A program made the position numbers and the translations under genes. From the NCBI GenBank assembly GCA_963720775.1, contig CAVRGR010000001.1, positions 124,001 to 188,000 of the forward strand: 64,000 nucleotides of DNA, written 5' to 3'. Each line of letters opens with the position of its first letter. The first letter of the stretch is position 1. Below the pieces are notes generated by a model, which did not search any database, was not told where the DNA came from, and saw only the letters and a list, made by a program, of their open reading frames with translations. Source of the stretch: JAENVT01 sp963720775 (GTDB taxonomy: Bacteria > Actinomycetota > Acidimicrobiia > Acidimicrobiales > Ilumatobacteraceae). Positions 17,673 through 26,745 of this stretch are shown here, piece after piece.

Positions 17673-18677
17673 CTACGTCAGCGCCGGGATCACTTCGCCG
17701 GCGAACATCCGCATGGATCGGTGGGTGTCTTCGTTGCGCATTCCCGGATGTCGCATCTGCAGGGCGAACTGGGTGATCCTGCCGGCATGGCCGTCGACGA
17801 ACGGGCGCAGCTTGCCGACGACGTCGTCGGGTGTGCCGACCGCGGCGAACCAGAACCCGGCGTTTCCGGTGCGCAGCATCTCTTGCGTCACTCGACCCTC
17901 GGCGGGCGCCGGTTCACCCTGCAGGTTCTTGCGCATCTCGTAGAAGTTGACGAAGTACTCGATACCGGGCCCGGCGATCTCCCAGGCCTTGTCGGCGGTG
18001 TCTGCCACACAGACGGGGAGCATGACCGCCACTTGGTAGTCGTCGGGGTTGCGCCCGCACGCCTGCAGCGCGGCGTCGTAGCCGGCGTTGAACGGGGCAA
18101 TCAGATTCATGCCGCGCTCTGCTGCCCGGGCGAGGTTCTTCGGGCCCATCCCACCCCACCACATCGGCAGCGGTTGCTGCACCGGCTTGGTGGTGAACGT
18201 CATGTCGGCGATGTCGAAGAACCGGCCCTTGTGGCTGAACATCCCGGTCTCCGCAAAGGCCCGTTGAATCCAGTCGACGGCCTCCCACGACCGCTGATTC
18301 ATCTCAGCGGGGTCCTTCCCGAAGCTGACGAACTCCTCGTACTGCGAGCCGGGACCCACGCCGAGATCGAATCGTCCATTCGACAAGATGTCGGCGATTG
18401 CTGCGTCTTCGGCGACTCGGATCGGGTCGTGGAACGGCAGTAGCACGACGGAGGTTCCGACACGGATCCGCTCGGTGCGGGCGGCCACTGCTGTGGCGAC
18501 CATCATCGGCGAACCAGTCCACTGGCACGGTCGGAAATGGTGCTCGCCGTACCACGTGTTGGTGAAGCCCAACTCCTCTGCGAGAACAGCGTCGCTGATG
18601 TAGTCGGAGTACACATCCCGGAGGTCGTAGGCGGAGTCGGGATGGTTGCGTACCCCGTTGATCAATGCGTATTGCAC
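17673..18677 (-). CDS. LLM-class flavin-dependent oxidoreductase
   Basis: A 334-residue luciferase-like protein. It has WYGEHHFRP (family EHH), a GTSVVLLPFHDP strand, SNGRFDLGVGPG and the late FAAVGTPDDVV. GTG 18677 follows AAAGGAAGG. It is the last gene of a leftward set containing the ring-cleavage dioxygenase and hydratase, so an oxygenation step on the same pathway is plausible. Cofactor (FMN or F420) not decidable by eye. Confidence 0.85.
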   Translation of the reverse strand: MQYALINGVRNHPDSAYDLRDVYSDYISDAVLAEELGFTNTWYGEHHFRPCQWTGSPMMVATAVAARTERIRVGTSVVLLPFHDPIRVAEDAAIADILSNGRFDLGVGPGSQYEEFVSFGKDPAEMNQRSWEAVDWIQRAFAETGMFSHKGRFFDIADMTFTTKPVQQPLPMWWGGMGPKNLARAAERGMNLIAPFNAGYDAALQACGRNPDDYQVAVMLPVCVADTADKAWEIAGPGIEYFVNFYEMRKNLQGEPAPAEGRVTQEMLRTGNAGFWFAAVGTPDDVVGKLRPFVDGHAGRITQFALQMRHPGMRNEDTHRSMRMFAGEVIPALT

Positions 18678-18719
18678 AACACCTTCCTTTCGTCAGTAAT
18701 TCTGCATCCTATTGAAGGC

Positions 18720-19460
18720 TCAAGCAAGAGCGGCAGCAATCTTTGTCGGCGGCGTGTGCACATCGAACGAAACCGTTCGCTGCAGTCCGGCACCGCTGGG
18801 CGACTGGTTCTTGTCGATCAGGCCGAGACGCTCGAACACATCGCATCTCGTGACCTCGGCGGTTGCTTCTTGCAACTGCAGCGGTTCGTGCCACACCGAG
18901 TAGCGACCGACGGCTCCGTCGCGGCGGGGATACCACCCGACCGTCGGATCGGTCAGCGAATCGACGTTGTCGGATACGCCATCGAAGCTTCGGGACGGCG
19001 GGAACGGCCGACCGGTGCTGTTGAGGGTGACGGCGGCAGCGCCCCAGTCGCCCGACGCGCGAAACCTCCACTGCGCATGCGCGCTTGCTCGAGGGGACGT
19101 GCCTATGTCGATCGATTCACGGTGCCACGGCATCTTCCACATCGCGGTTGCAACCACGACAAGTGGGCTCGAGAGCGAACCGCCGAAGAACCACACTCCG
19201 CGCTCTTCGCCGCGGCGCACGAAGGTGCGGTAGTCGGCCTGTCCGCACGACAACCGGACGAACGGGGCCGCCCGGAAGTGAAAGCCTTGGTTCCTGAACG
19301 CGACCATGGCGACGTACGCCGTGCCCGACCGTTCCTCGGGTTCGAAGCCCTCAGGCAGGTGCTGCCGGAGACGCTCGGGATCTACCGACCAGTTGATGAT
19401 GGCAAAGTCCTCCAGCAGCGCATGCGCGTGGCACCAGCGCGGCCGTGGCCGATCAGACAA
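18720..19460 (-). CDS. DUF2071 / acetoacetate-decarboxylase-like protein
   Basis: A 246-residue protein with LPEGFEPEERSGTAYVAMVA and later FGGSLSSPLVVV, typical of DUF2071 proteins, whose fold resembles acetoacetate decarboxylase. The apparent start is TTG 19460, which overlaps the stop of the hydratase pseudogene by eight bases; no ATG fits. Function in the family is unproven; here it sits between a hydratase and a flavin oxygenase of a meta-cleavage type operon, where a decarboxylase or isomerase would make sense. Confidence 0.65.
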   Translation of the reverse strand: MSDRPRPRWCHAHALLEDFAIINWSVDPERLRQHLPEGFEPEERSGTAYVAMVAFRNQGFHFRAAPFVRLSCGQADYRTFVRRGEERGVWFFGGSLSSPLVVVATAMWKMPWHRESIDIGTSPRASAHAQWRFRASGDWGAAAVTLNSTGRPFPPSRSFDGVSDNVDSLTDPTVGWYPRRDGAVGRYSVWHEPLQLQEATAEVTRCDVFERLGLIDKNQSPSGAGLQRTVSFDVHTPPTKIAAALA

Positions 19461-20257
19461 AGCTGCAGGTCACCACACCCAGCGGCCCGTAGTCGGCAAC
19501 GAACTCATCGCCGGCATGGGTCGCCGTCGCACGCGTGAAGGAGCCGGCGAGGATGATCTGACCGGGCTCGATCGCCATGCCGTACGGGGCCAGCCGCCGC
19601 GCAACCCAGGCGATCCCGTTGGCCGGGTGGCCGAGCACCCCGGCGGCGAGGCCCGTCTCTTCGACCACGCCGTTCAGCGAGAAGATCGCGCCGATCCAGC
19701 GCATGTCGACTTCAGCCGGGTTCACCTGCTTGCCACCGAGGACGATCCCTGCGTCGGCAGCGTTGTCGGCAATCGTGTCGACGATGGTCCGCGCCTTGCC
19801 GGTGACCGGGTGCATCCGGTAGCTGCGCGCATCGATGAGCTCCAGCGCCGGTTGCACGTAGTCGGTTGCGGCCAACACCTCTTCGACGGTGACCGATTCG
19901 CCGCTCAAGCGCCGCCCGATCATGAACGCCACCTCGACCTCGAGCTTGGGGTCGACGTAGTCGGCGTGACGGATCTGGACCCCGCTGGGCATGACCATGT
20001 AATCGAGCAAGGCTCCGAAGTCGGGCTCGTCGATCTTCATCTGCTGCTGCATCGCCCGCGACGTCGAGCCCGATCTTGTGGCCGACGAGCTTGGCGCCAC
20101 CGGCGATCTGCAGGTCGATCCACGCCTGCTGCACCGCGTACGCGTCGTCGAGGTCGAGATCGGGGTGCTCGATGCTGATGGGGTCGATCGACTTCACTTC
20201 GCGTCGGGCCATCTCGTGGCGCTTCGCCAGGTCGAGGGCGAGCTCGGCCGAGATCAT
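19453..20257 (-). pseudogene. 2-oxo-hepta/pent-4-ene-dioate hydratase (HpcG/MhpD family) with one frameshift
   Basis: From ATG 20257 the first 62 residues read as a hydratase N-terminus up to LVGHKIGL. One extra base near 20067 shifts the frame; the other frame continues at once with TSRAMQQQMKIDEPDFGALL, the metal-binding KLEVEVAFMIG segment and a full C-terminus. Corrected length is about 267 residues, normal for the family. The family adds water to the dienol after extradiol cleavage. It overlaps the dioxygenase gene by ATGA. The lesion is either recent or a base-calling error. Confidence 0.85.
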
Positions 20258-21264
20258 CGCGTCACGCCATGGCCATCGGCACCGACGGTGATGCGCTGCT
20301 CGTCGCTCTTGCGCTCACGAAGGGGTTGCACGTTGCCGTCGAGATCGAGCACACGGCTGGCTTCCTCGTACCACTTGGGCACGATGGGGTTTGCCCAGAA
20401 GTCGCGACGACGCTGATCGTTGACGTTCCAGCGCAACGGCTGGTGACCAGGATCGCCGGTGAAGTAGTCGGTCGTATAGATCTCGACACGGTGACCGTCG
20501 GGGTCGCGCAGGTAGAGGTAGAACGCATTCGACACACCGTGACGACCGGGCCCTCGCTCGATGTGGTGGTACTCGTTCACCGCACCCAGGGTGTCGGCCA
20601 GCCCGAGGATGTGGTGCGATTCGGGGCAGGCGAAGGCGAGGTGGTGGAGTTGTGGCGACGAGCCCTGAGTCGACGCGATGTCGTGCACTGTCTGCTTGCG
20701 GAACATCCACGTCGCGTACAGCGTGCCGTCGTCGTCTTCGATCGTCTCTGACAGCCCGAAACCCAATTCGGTGTACCACTCGTACAGCGCACGAACGTCG
20801 TCGGTGACGAGGTTGATGTGGTCGAGCCGGTTGATGCTGGCACCGTGGCGCAGGTCGTAGCGCTGATGATGGTGGCCGATCCACTCGATGTCGTGGAAGT
20901 ACTCGACGACGAAGCCGAACGGGTCTTGCACGCGAACGGTCGGGCCGACCGAGCGCGTGGCACCGGCGGGGTAGCGGCGCACCTCGCAGCCCCGCTCGGT
21001 GTGGAACAGCGCGGCGGCGTCGAGGTCTTCCGGCGTTCGAACTCGAAAGGCGAAGCGTGAACACGCGGGCACAGCCCCCTTGCGCAGGATGAGGCTGTGG
21101 TGGATGAACTCCTCGTGGCCGCGCAGGTACACGGCGTCGTCGTCTTCGGAGCTGATCACGAAGCCGAGCCGATCGACCCAGAAGTGCTTGCTGGCGTCCA
21201 GGTCGGTGACGATCAGTTCGGCATACGCAGAGCGAACGATGTCGGGGGGAGGGGAAGCTGCCAT
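20254..21264 (-). CDS. hpcB: Homoprotocatechuate (3,4-dihydroxyphenylacetate) 2,3-dioxygenase
   Basis: A 336-residue type-I extradiol dioxygenase. Ligands are His in RLDHINL, His in LHHLAF and Glu in HRVEIYTTDY, spaced 59 and 53 residues apart exactly as in the Brevibacterium fuscum enzyme (His155, His214, Glu267). The second-shell His, Trp and Tyr (TVHDI, TWMF, YLYLRDPDGH) are also in place. YTTDYFTGDP is characteristic of this subgroup. ATG 21264 is preferred because a TACGAT box lies 7 bases upstream, suggesting a leaderless message. It starts the leftward ring-cleavage operon, back-to-back with the HpaB-like gene. Confidence 0.92.
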   Translation of the reverse strand: MAASPPPDIVRSAYAELIVTDLDASKHFWVDRLGFVISSEDDDAVYLRGHEEFIHHSLILRKGAVPACSRFAFRVRTPEDLDAAALFHTERGCEVRRYPAGATRSVGPTVRVQDPFGFVVEYFHDIEWIGHHHQRYDLRHGASINRLDHINLVTDDVRALYEWYTELGFGLSETIEDDDGTLYATWMFRKQTVHDIASTQGSSPQLHHLAFACPESHHILGLADTLGAVNEYHHIERGPGRHGVSNAFYLYLRDPDGHRVEIYTTDYFTGDPGHQPLRWNVNDQRRRDFWANPIVPKWYEEASRVLDLDGNVQPLRERKSDEQRITVGADGHGVTR

Positions 21265-21329
21265 CGACACGATCGTAGGCCCAGTCGCCGTCTAGCCTGC
21301 CACGCAACGACCGATCACGGAGGGGTGTG

Positions 21330-22778
21330 ATGGCTGCACGCACAGGGGCCGAGTTCTTGGAGGGCTTGCGCAATCGCAAGCGTGAGGTGTGGCTCGGTGA
21401 CGAGCCAGTCGACGACGTCACCACCCATCCCCAGCTCACCGGTGCCGCCCAAGCCCTGGCCGCCGTGTTCGACCTGCAGCACGAGTACGCCGACGACTGC
21501 CTCATGCCCGATCCGGAGACTGGCGAGGCCATCAACGTCAGCCACATGATCCCGCGGTCCGTCGAGGATCTCAAGCGCAGGCACCGTGGCCTGCGCCGCG
21601 TGGCCGAGAGCTCTGTCGGCATCATGGGCCGCACGCCCGACTACATGAACGTCACCTTCGCCGGGTTCGCCGGCGAGCGCACCCCATGGCTCGGTCCCGA
21701 CGGAAAGAACGAGCGCGGTCACGACAACCTGCGCAACTACCAACGGATGATCGCTCGCGACGACCTGTCGCTGACCCACACGATCGTCCACCCGACGATC
21801 GACCGGGTGAAAGACACCTCCTTCGCCGGCAACCCGGTGCCGTTGCACAAGATCGGCGAAACGGCCAACGGCATCGTCGTGCGTGGCGCTCGTATTCTCG
21901 CCACCCTCGCGCCGTTCGCCGACGAGATGACGGTGTACCCGGGTCACCCGCTTCCTGCCGACGCCACCGACGAGTATGCGCTGAGCTTCGCCATCCCGAT
22001 GGACACGCCGGGTCTCATCTTCCTGTGCCGCGACAGTGCGGCCGCGGTGGGATCCAACAACTTCGACCATCCGTTGTCGTCGCGCTTCGACGAACAAGAT
22101 GCGTTTGCCATCTTCGACGATGTCGAAGTGCCACGCGACCGGGTGTTCATCGACGGTGACATCGAGGTCTACAACTCGGTCATGGGCCCAACGGCATGGT
22201 GGCCCAACATCATGCAGCAGACCACTATTCGAGCCCTGACGAAGCTGGAGTTCGCCTACGGGTTGGCGTGCCGCATGGCCGAAGCCGTCAACGACAACTC
22301 GGCGCCGACACTCGAGATGCTGGGCGAGCTCTCCAGCTACGTGGAGGTCACTCGCAACGCAATCCTGCTGTCGGAAGAGCACGCTTACGACCGCGGTGAC
22401 GGCGCGGTGTTCCCCGACGCTCGGGCAATGCACCCGATGCGGTCGATGCTCGCTGTCTGGTACCCGCGCGTGCGTGAGATCCTGCTGCTGATCGGAAGTC
22501 ACAACCTGTTGGCCACTCCGAGCCGCGGCATGCTGGCCGACACCAGGCTGCGCCCGCTGATCGACGAGTTCCTGCACGGTGCGAACGACGTCGACGCCGA
22601 GCGGCGGGCGGCGATCTACAGGCTGGCGTGGGACTTCATCGGTTCCGGTCTCGGCTCACGCAACGAGCTGTACGAGCGCAACTACCTCGGCTCGGCCAGG
22701 ACGAGCCGTACCCTCCACCACATGGCCTATGCCGACAAGGTCGTGCCCTACGCCCTCGTCGACGCAATGCTCGCCTAG
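21330..22778 (+). CDS. hpaB: 4-hydroxyphenylacetate 3-monooxygenase oxygenase component (HpaB-like)
   Basis: A 482-residue FADH2-using hydroxylase of the HpaB family. Recognisable segments are GRTPDYMN near residue 100, HTIVHPTIDR near 150 and LAWDFIGSGLGSR near the end. The product of 4-hydroxyphenylacetate hydroxylation is the substrate of the dioxygenase encoded just upstream on the other strand, so the pair forms a pathway. The flavin reductase (HpaC) is not in the window. ATG 21330 follows GGAGGGG. Close relatives hydroxylate phenol or chlorophenol, so the exact substrate is not fixed. Confidence 0.88.
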   Translation: MAARTGAEFLEGLRNRKREVWLGDEPVDDVTTHPQLTGAAQALAAVFDLQHEYADDCLMPDPETGEAINVSHMIPRSVEDLKRRHRGLRRVAESSVGIMGRTPDYMNVTFAGFAGERTPWLGPDGKNERGHDNLRNYQRMIARDDLSLTHTIVHPTIDRVKDTSFAGNPVPLHKIGETANGIVVRGARILATLAPFADEMTVYPGHPLPADATDEYALSFAIPMDTPGLIFLCRDSAAAVGSNNFDHPLSSRFDEQDAFAIFDDVEVPRDRVFIDGDIEVYNSVMGPTAWWPNIMQQTTIRALTKLEFAYGLACRMAEAVNDNSAPTLEMLGELSSYVEVTRNAILLSEEHAYDRGDGAVFPDARAMHPMRSMLAVWYPRVREILLLIGSHNLLATPSRGMLADTRLRPLIDEFLHGANDVDAERRAAIYRLAWDFIGSGLGSRNELYERNYLGSARTSRTLHHMAYADKVVPYALVDAMLA

Positions 22779-22787
22779 CGCGCGGCG

Positions 22788-23366
22788 CTAGTTGCTGGAC
22801 GGGGCGAACGAGACGTAGTCGGTGTCGTCGACCATGGCCTCGGGGCCGTCGAGCGGCAGGACTTCGAAGTGGTTGAGCGCTGCGTTGACGTCGCCCGACC
22901 AGACCTCATCGGGGAGGTTGTAGAGCACCTCGACGCCGTAACCATCCGGATCTTCGACGTACGCGCTGTGGGTCATGCCATGGTTGCCGCGGATTCGGAA
23001 CTCGACGCCCTGATCCTTCATCCAGGCGATCTGGCTGAGCCACGAGTCGCGGTCGGGGTAGCACACCGCGAAATGATCGACGCCGGGTGAGTTGCCGAAC
23101 ATCTGCCACGGCGTCACAGGAGGCGGAACGCTTGACGGGTCGGTGTGTTCGGCGAGGGCCAGGTCGTGGTGCCGTTCGGCGCTGCCGCGATAGAAGCGCA
23201 TGCGGTAGTCGGGAAACTTGTCGCGCTCGAGCTCGGCACATTGCTCGAAACCCAGAATCCGCGTGTAGAAATCGTGGGACGCCTCGAGATCACGCACCCG
23301 GAGCACCAGATGTTGGATGTACGCGCCGCTCGACGGATGGGTAGGACCAGCAGGTTGGTCGGCCAT
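22788..23366 (-). CDS. VOC-family protein (glyoxalase/extradiol dioxygenase-like)
   Basis: A 192-residue vicinal-oxygen-chelate protein. It opens with IQHLVLRVRDLEASHDFYTR and has a second module with GVDHFAVCY and GYGVEVLYN, giving His, His and Glu metal candidates. It is a one-domain relative of extradiol dioxygenases. ATG 23366 follows GAGGAGG. It converges on the HpaB-like gene with a 9-bp gap. Confidence 0.8.
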   Translation of the reverse strand: MADQPAGPTHPSSGAYIQHLVLRVRDLEASHDFYTRILGFEQCAELERDKFPDYRMRFYRGSAERHHDLALAEHTDPSSVPPPVTPWQMFGNSPGVDHFAVCYPDRDSWLSQIAWMKDQGVEFRIRGNHGMTHSAYVEDPDGYGVEVLYNLPDEVWSGDVNAALNHFEVLPLDGPEAMVDDTDYVSFAPSSN

Positions 23367-23449
23367 GAGTGCAACCTCCTCGCAATGTTTCGATTGACTC
23401 TAGAATAGTTCGGGAACGAAGGAAAGGTCGACGTTCTGGTGTGAGGAAC

Positions 23450-23464
23450 GCTCACCTGGTGAGC
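23450..23464. promoter_or_regulatory. 15-bp palindrome, putative operator
   Basis: Perfect GCTCACC and GGTGAGC arms around one base, 63 bp before the intradiol dioxygenase start and in the gap shared with the divergent VOC gene. Regulator unknown. Confidence 0.45.
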
Positions 23465-23526
23465 GACGCGGGCCATGTGATAGCAACGCGAGGCACAGGC
23501 ACGTCAACATCACCCGGGGGACCACC

Positions 23527-24366
23527 ATGGCAAAAGAAGGCGCACTCGACGAACTGTTGGCCGAGGTCTTGTCGCGCTACGACAACTCGCCGAACCCGCG
23601 CCTCAAGGAGGTGACGTGCGCGGCGATACGCCATCTTCATGCCTTCGCCCGCGAGGTCAACCTCACGCGCGAGGAATGGTTCGCGGGAATCATGTTCCTC
23701 ACCCAGTGCGGCAAGATCAGCGACGACGTCCGCCAGGAGTTCATCCTGTTGTCCGACACAACGGGCGTCTCCACACTGGTCGAGATGCTCGCGTACGACG
23801 CCAGTGCCTCCAGCCTCACCGACAACACGGTGCTCGGTCCGTTCCACGCCGACGGCTCACCCGATCGTGAGTTCGGTGAGTCGATGCTCGTCGACCCCGA
23901 CGACGGCGACCGGGTCGTGGTGCGCGGCACGATCACCAACGTCGACGGTGAGCCGGTGGAGGGCGTCATCCTCGACTGCTGGCAGAACGCCTCCAACATG
24001 TTCTACGCCGTGCAGCAGCCCGGCATCCAGAGCACCGACAACCTGCGCGGTGTGTATCGCTCGCGAGCCGACGGCAAGTTCGAGATCCGCAGCATCCGCC
24101 CGGTGCCGTACCCCATCCCCAGTGACGGGCCGGCCGGAGACCTGCTGAAGAAGAACGGGCGCAACTGGTGGCGTCCCGGCCACCTGCACGTCTGGGCCCG
24201 GCACCCCGAGTACAAAGACCTCATCACGCACGTGTTCGACGTCGAGAGCGACTTCCTCGACGGCGACGCCGTCTTCGGCGTTCAGCGCAGCCTGATCCGC
24301 GAGTTCAAGAAGGACGACAACGGGGAACTGGCCACCACGTTCGACATCGTCCTCGACCGCGTCTAG
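23527..24366 (+). CDS. Intradiol ring-cleavage dioxygenase (catechol / hydroxyquinol 1,2-dioxygenase type)
   Basis: A 279-residue Fe(III) dioxygenase. The four ligands of the family are present: Tyr in NMFYAVQ near residue 159, Tyr in PYPIP near 197, and both His of RPGHLHV near 219-221. The 100-residue N-terminal helical linker domain matches the catechol 1,2-dioxygenase/hydroxyquinol group, and YPIPSDGPAGDLL favours hydroxyquinol 1,2-dioxygenases. It is monocistronic between divergent and convergent neighbours. Its presence next to an extradiol route indicates two different aromatic substrates or branches. Confidence 0.9.
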   Translation: MAKEGALDELLAEVLSRYDNSPNPRLKEVTCAAIRHLHAFAREVNLTREEWFAGIMFLTQCGKISDDVRQEFILLSDTTGVSTLVEMLAYDASASSLTDNTVLGPFHADGSPDREFGESMLVDPDDGDRVVVRGTITNVDGEPVEGVILDCWQNASNMFYAVQQPGIQSTDNLRGVYRSRADGKFEIRSIRPVPYPIPSDGPAGDLLKKNGRNWWRPGHLHVWARHPEYKDLITHVFDVESDFLDGDAVFGVQRSLIREFKKDDNGELATTFDIVLDRV

Positions 24367-24367
24367 C

Positions 24368-24805
24368 TCAGCTCGACGTTCCTACGGCTGCAGCGCCGGC
24401 CTCGGCTATTTCGCGGTCCTGTTGGGAAGAACCTCCCGACACGCCGACCGAGCCGACCACCTTCCCGTCGATGCGCACGGGCACTCCACCGGCAAAGACG
24501 GTGAGTCGCGGTGTCTGCGTGAAGCCGTGAACCAGTGCGGGGTCGTCGGCGAGCAGTGCCCACCAGGCGTGCGTCGGCAGCCCGTTGAACGTGCTCACCG
24601 TGTACGCCTTGTTGAGCGCGATGCCGGCGCACATGCGCGCTGCTCCGTCCATGCGAACTGTGACGATTGGCTCGCCTGTTGGATCGCAGATGGCGATGCA
24701 TGCCGTCACGCCCTTGGATTCGGCCGCGGCGATTGCCGCGTCGGCCACGCGCTGCGCGGCACCGAGCGACAACGCATTCATCGGAACGACATCACCATTT
24801 GGCAT
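24368..24805 (-). CDS. GlcG/HbpS-family heme-binding-like protein
   Basis: A 145-residue single-domain protein with AIAAAESKGVTACIAICDP, NKAYTVSTFN and GGVPVRIDGKVVGSVGVSGG, the GlcG/HbpS (DUF336) hallmarks. Members occur beside glycolate, propanediol and aromatic genes; some bind heme or cobalamin. Role unproven. ATG 24805 follows AGGAGGAG and is 10 bp after the alcohol dehydrogenase stop, so the two are co-transcribed. Confidence 0.85.
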   Translation of the reverse strand: MPNGDVVPMNALSLGAAQRVADAAIAAAESKGVTACIAICDPTGEPIVTVRMDGAARMCAGIALNKAYTVSTFNGLPTHAWWALLADDPALVHGFTQTPRLTVFAGGVPVRIDGKVVGSVGVSGGSSQQDREIAEAGAAAVGTSS

Positions 24806-24815
24806 GGGACTCCTC

Positions 24816-25898
24816 CTAGTACGTGATCACGGTGCGAGCCGATTCGCCGCTGGCCATCATCGCAAATCCGTGGTTGACCTGTTCGAGCGGAAGGGTGTGC
24901 GACACCATCCCACTGAGGTCGAGCCGGCCCGATCGCCAGAGCGCCGCGTACCTGGGGATGTCGACCCTCGGGTCGGTGTCGCCCATGAACACGCCGACGA
25001 CCTTCTTGCCACGGCGGAAGCCGGTGACCGGCAGGGTCAACTCGGAATCGTCGGATTGGATTCCGAGGACGTAGGCCGTGCGGCCGGGGGCGACCATGTC
25101 GAACGCCTGGCGAACGAGGGCTGGGCGACCGACGACCTCGAAGGCGTGATCCGCGCCAGGGCCGGTCATCTCGTGAACAGTCCGGACGGCATCGACCGAT
25201 GAGGCGTCGATGGTGTCGGTGGCGCCGAGTTGCGAGGCGCGCAAGAGCTTGCCGGGATTCGCATCGACGGCGATGATGCGGGCCGCTCCGGCGATGCGAG
25301 CGCCCTGGATCACGTTGAGGCCGACACCGCCGCAGCCGATCACCACCACGGAGTCACCCGGCTGCACGTGCGCCGTGTTGAGCGCTGCGCCGAGCCCGGT
25401 GACCACCGCACAGCCGAGGATGCAGGCCAGCTCCAGCGGGATGTCGGCACCGACGGTCGTGACGGCGCGTTCGTCGAGCAGCATGTGATCACCCAGCGCG
25501 CCGACGTTGACCATCTGGCCGACCGGCATGCCATCGAGCGACAAGCGCGGCGGGAGCCCCGGGGCGCGCTTGGTCGATTCGGGACGCAGGCAACGCGTGG
25601 GCTCGCCGGCCGCGCAGCGCACGCATTCGCCGCAACCCATCACCAAGCAGGTCACGACACGGTCGCCAACGCCGATGTCGCGAACGTCGGGGCCCACCGC
25701 CTCGACGATGCCGGCGCCCTCGTGACCCAGGATCACGGGACGCGGGCGCTTCAGGGTGCCGTCGAGGTAGTGGAAGTCGCTGTGGCAAAGGCCCGCGGCG
25801 ACGGAGCGAACGAGGACTTCACGACCGATCGGCACGTCGTGCTCGACTTCCAGGAGATCGAGCTGGTCGGAACCGTCACGAAGGACCGCGGCACGCAT
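24816..25898 (-). CDS. Zinc-dependent alcohol dehydrogenase (MDR superfamily)
   Basis: A 360-residue MDR alcohol dehydrogenase. The catalytic zinc site is CHSD (Cys38) and GHEGAG (His59); structural zinc Cys lie in MGCGECVRCAAGEPTRC. The Rossmann motif GCGGVGLNVIQGA is near residue 190, followed by Asp in IAVDANPGK, indicating NAD. It resembles aryl-alcohol or S-hydroxymethyl-mycothiol-type dehydrogenases. It lies 20 bp downstream of the IclR gene and upstream of the HbpS-like gene. Confidence 0.9.
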   Translation of the reverse strand: MRAAVLRDGSDQLDLLEVEHDVPIGREVLVRSVAAGLCHSDFHYLDGTLKRPRPVILGHEGAGIVEAVGPDVRDIGVGDRVVTCLVMGCGECVRCAAGEPTRCLRPESTKRAPGLPPRLSLDGMPVGQMVNVGALGDHMLLDERAVTTVGADIPLELACILGCAVVTGLGAALNTAHVQPGDSVVVIGCGGVGLNVIQGARIAGAARIIAVDANPGKLLRASQLGATDTIDASSVDAVRTVHEMTGPGADHAFEVVGRPALVRQAFDMVAPGRTAYVLGIQSDDSELTLPVTGFRRGKKVVGVFMGDTDPRVDIPRYAALWRSGRLDLSGMVSHTLPLEQVNHGFAMMASGESARTVITY

Positions 25899-25918
25899 GC
25901 CGCCGAGCGTAGGCGCGA

Positions 25919-26731
25919 CTATCGCGTCGTACGTCGTTGGCGCGGCAGCGTGTAGGCGCCTGCGGCAAGTGCGTTGGTGAGCTGCCTGCTGGCGTTGAGC
26001 ATCAGCCGTACGTGGTGGCTCTCGTGGTCTCCAAGCAAGCGGGCCGTTGGGCCGGCCGTCGAGATCGCGGCGATCACCTCGCCGTCGGGGTGGTCACGAA
26101 TCGGAACTCCGATCGACGAGAGCCCGAGCTCAGCCTCGTCGATGCTGATCGCGTAGCCGCGCTCGCGTACACGCGCCAGTTCGTCGATGAACATCTTCGG
26201 GATAACGATCGTGTGGCCCGTGTACGGCCTCATGCCCGCCTTGATCCTCGCCGCTGCAACCTCCGGGCGGAACGCGGCGATTGCCTTGCCGGCACTGCTG
26301 CGATGCGCCGGTGAACGCCGGAAGGCTTCTGTCGTGAAGCGCAGCGCGCCGGGGCCCTCGACGCGCTCGATGTACAACGCGTCGCCACCAGATGGCACCG
26401 CGAGCTGCACCGTCTCGCCGATTGCGTTTCGCAGCTCGACGAGCAGCGGAAGAGCCTGGGTGCGCAGCGCAGAACGAGTGGTGACCAGTTGGCCGTACTC
26501 GAGCAGGCGGACCCCAAGTCGGTACTTGCCGGTCACCGTGCGTTCCAGGGCTCCCCGAGCGACCAGAACACCGCACGTGCGATGCATCGTGCTCTTCGTC
26601 ACTCCTACGCGCCGGGCCAGTTCACTGAGCCCGATCTCGGTGTCGCGAAAGAAGGCATCGAGCACGTCGAGGGCGATCGTGACGGAGCGCAGAGCTGGTT
26701 TGGTCTTCGTTGCCGGCGCTGGTGCGGTCAT
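25919..26731 (-). CDS. IclR-family transcriptional regulator
   Basis: A 270-residue regulator: winged HTH at residues 15-75 (LSELARRVGVTKSTMHRTCG) and an effector domain with GETVQLAVPSGGDALYIERV and a C-terminal GVPIRDHPDGEVIAAIS. ATG 26731 is chosen at the start of the conserved region; a reading frame extends 78 codons further but lacks family similarity. It is divergent from the Rieske gene, and the gap holds a palindrome that matches one ahead of the first gene in the window. Likely controller of parts of this catabolic cluster. Confidence 0.88.
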   Translation of the reverse strand: MTAPAPATKTKPALRSVTIALDVLDAFFRDTEIGLSELARRVGVTKSTMHRTCGVLVARGALERTVTGKYRLGVRLLEYGQLVTTRSALRTQALPLLVELRNAIGETVQLAVPSGGDALYIERVEGPGALRFTTEAFRRSPAHRSSAGKAIAAFRPEVAAARIKAGMRPYTGHTIVIPKMFIDELARVRERGYAISIDEAELGLSSIGVPIRDHPDGEVIAAISTAGPTARLLGDHESHHVRLMLNASRQLTNALAAGAYTLPRQRRTTR

Positions 26732-26745
26732 CACCTTGGACAGTA

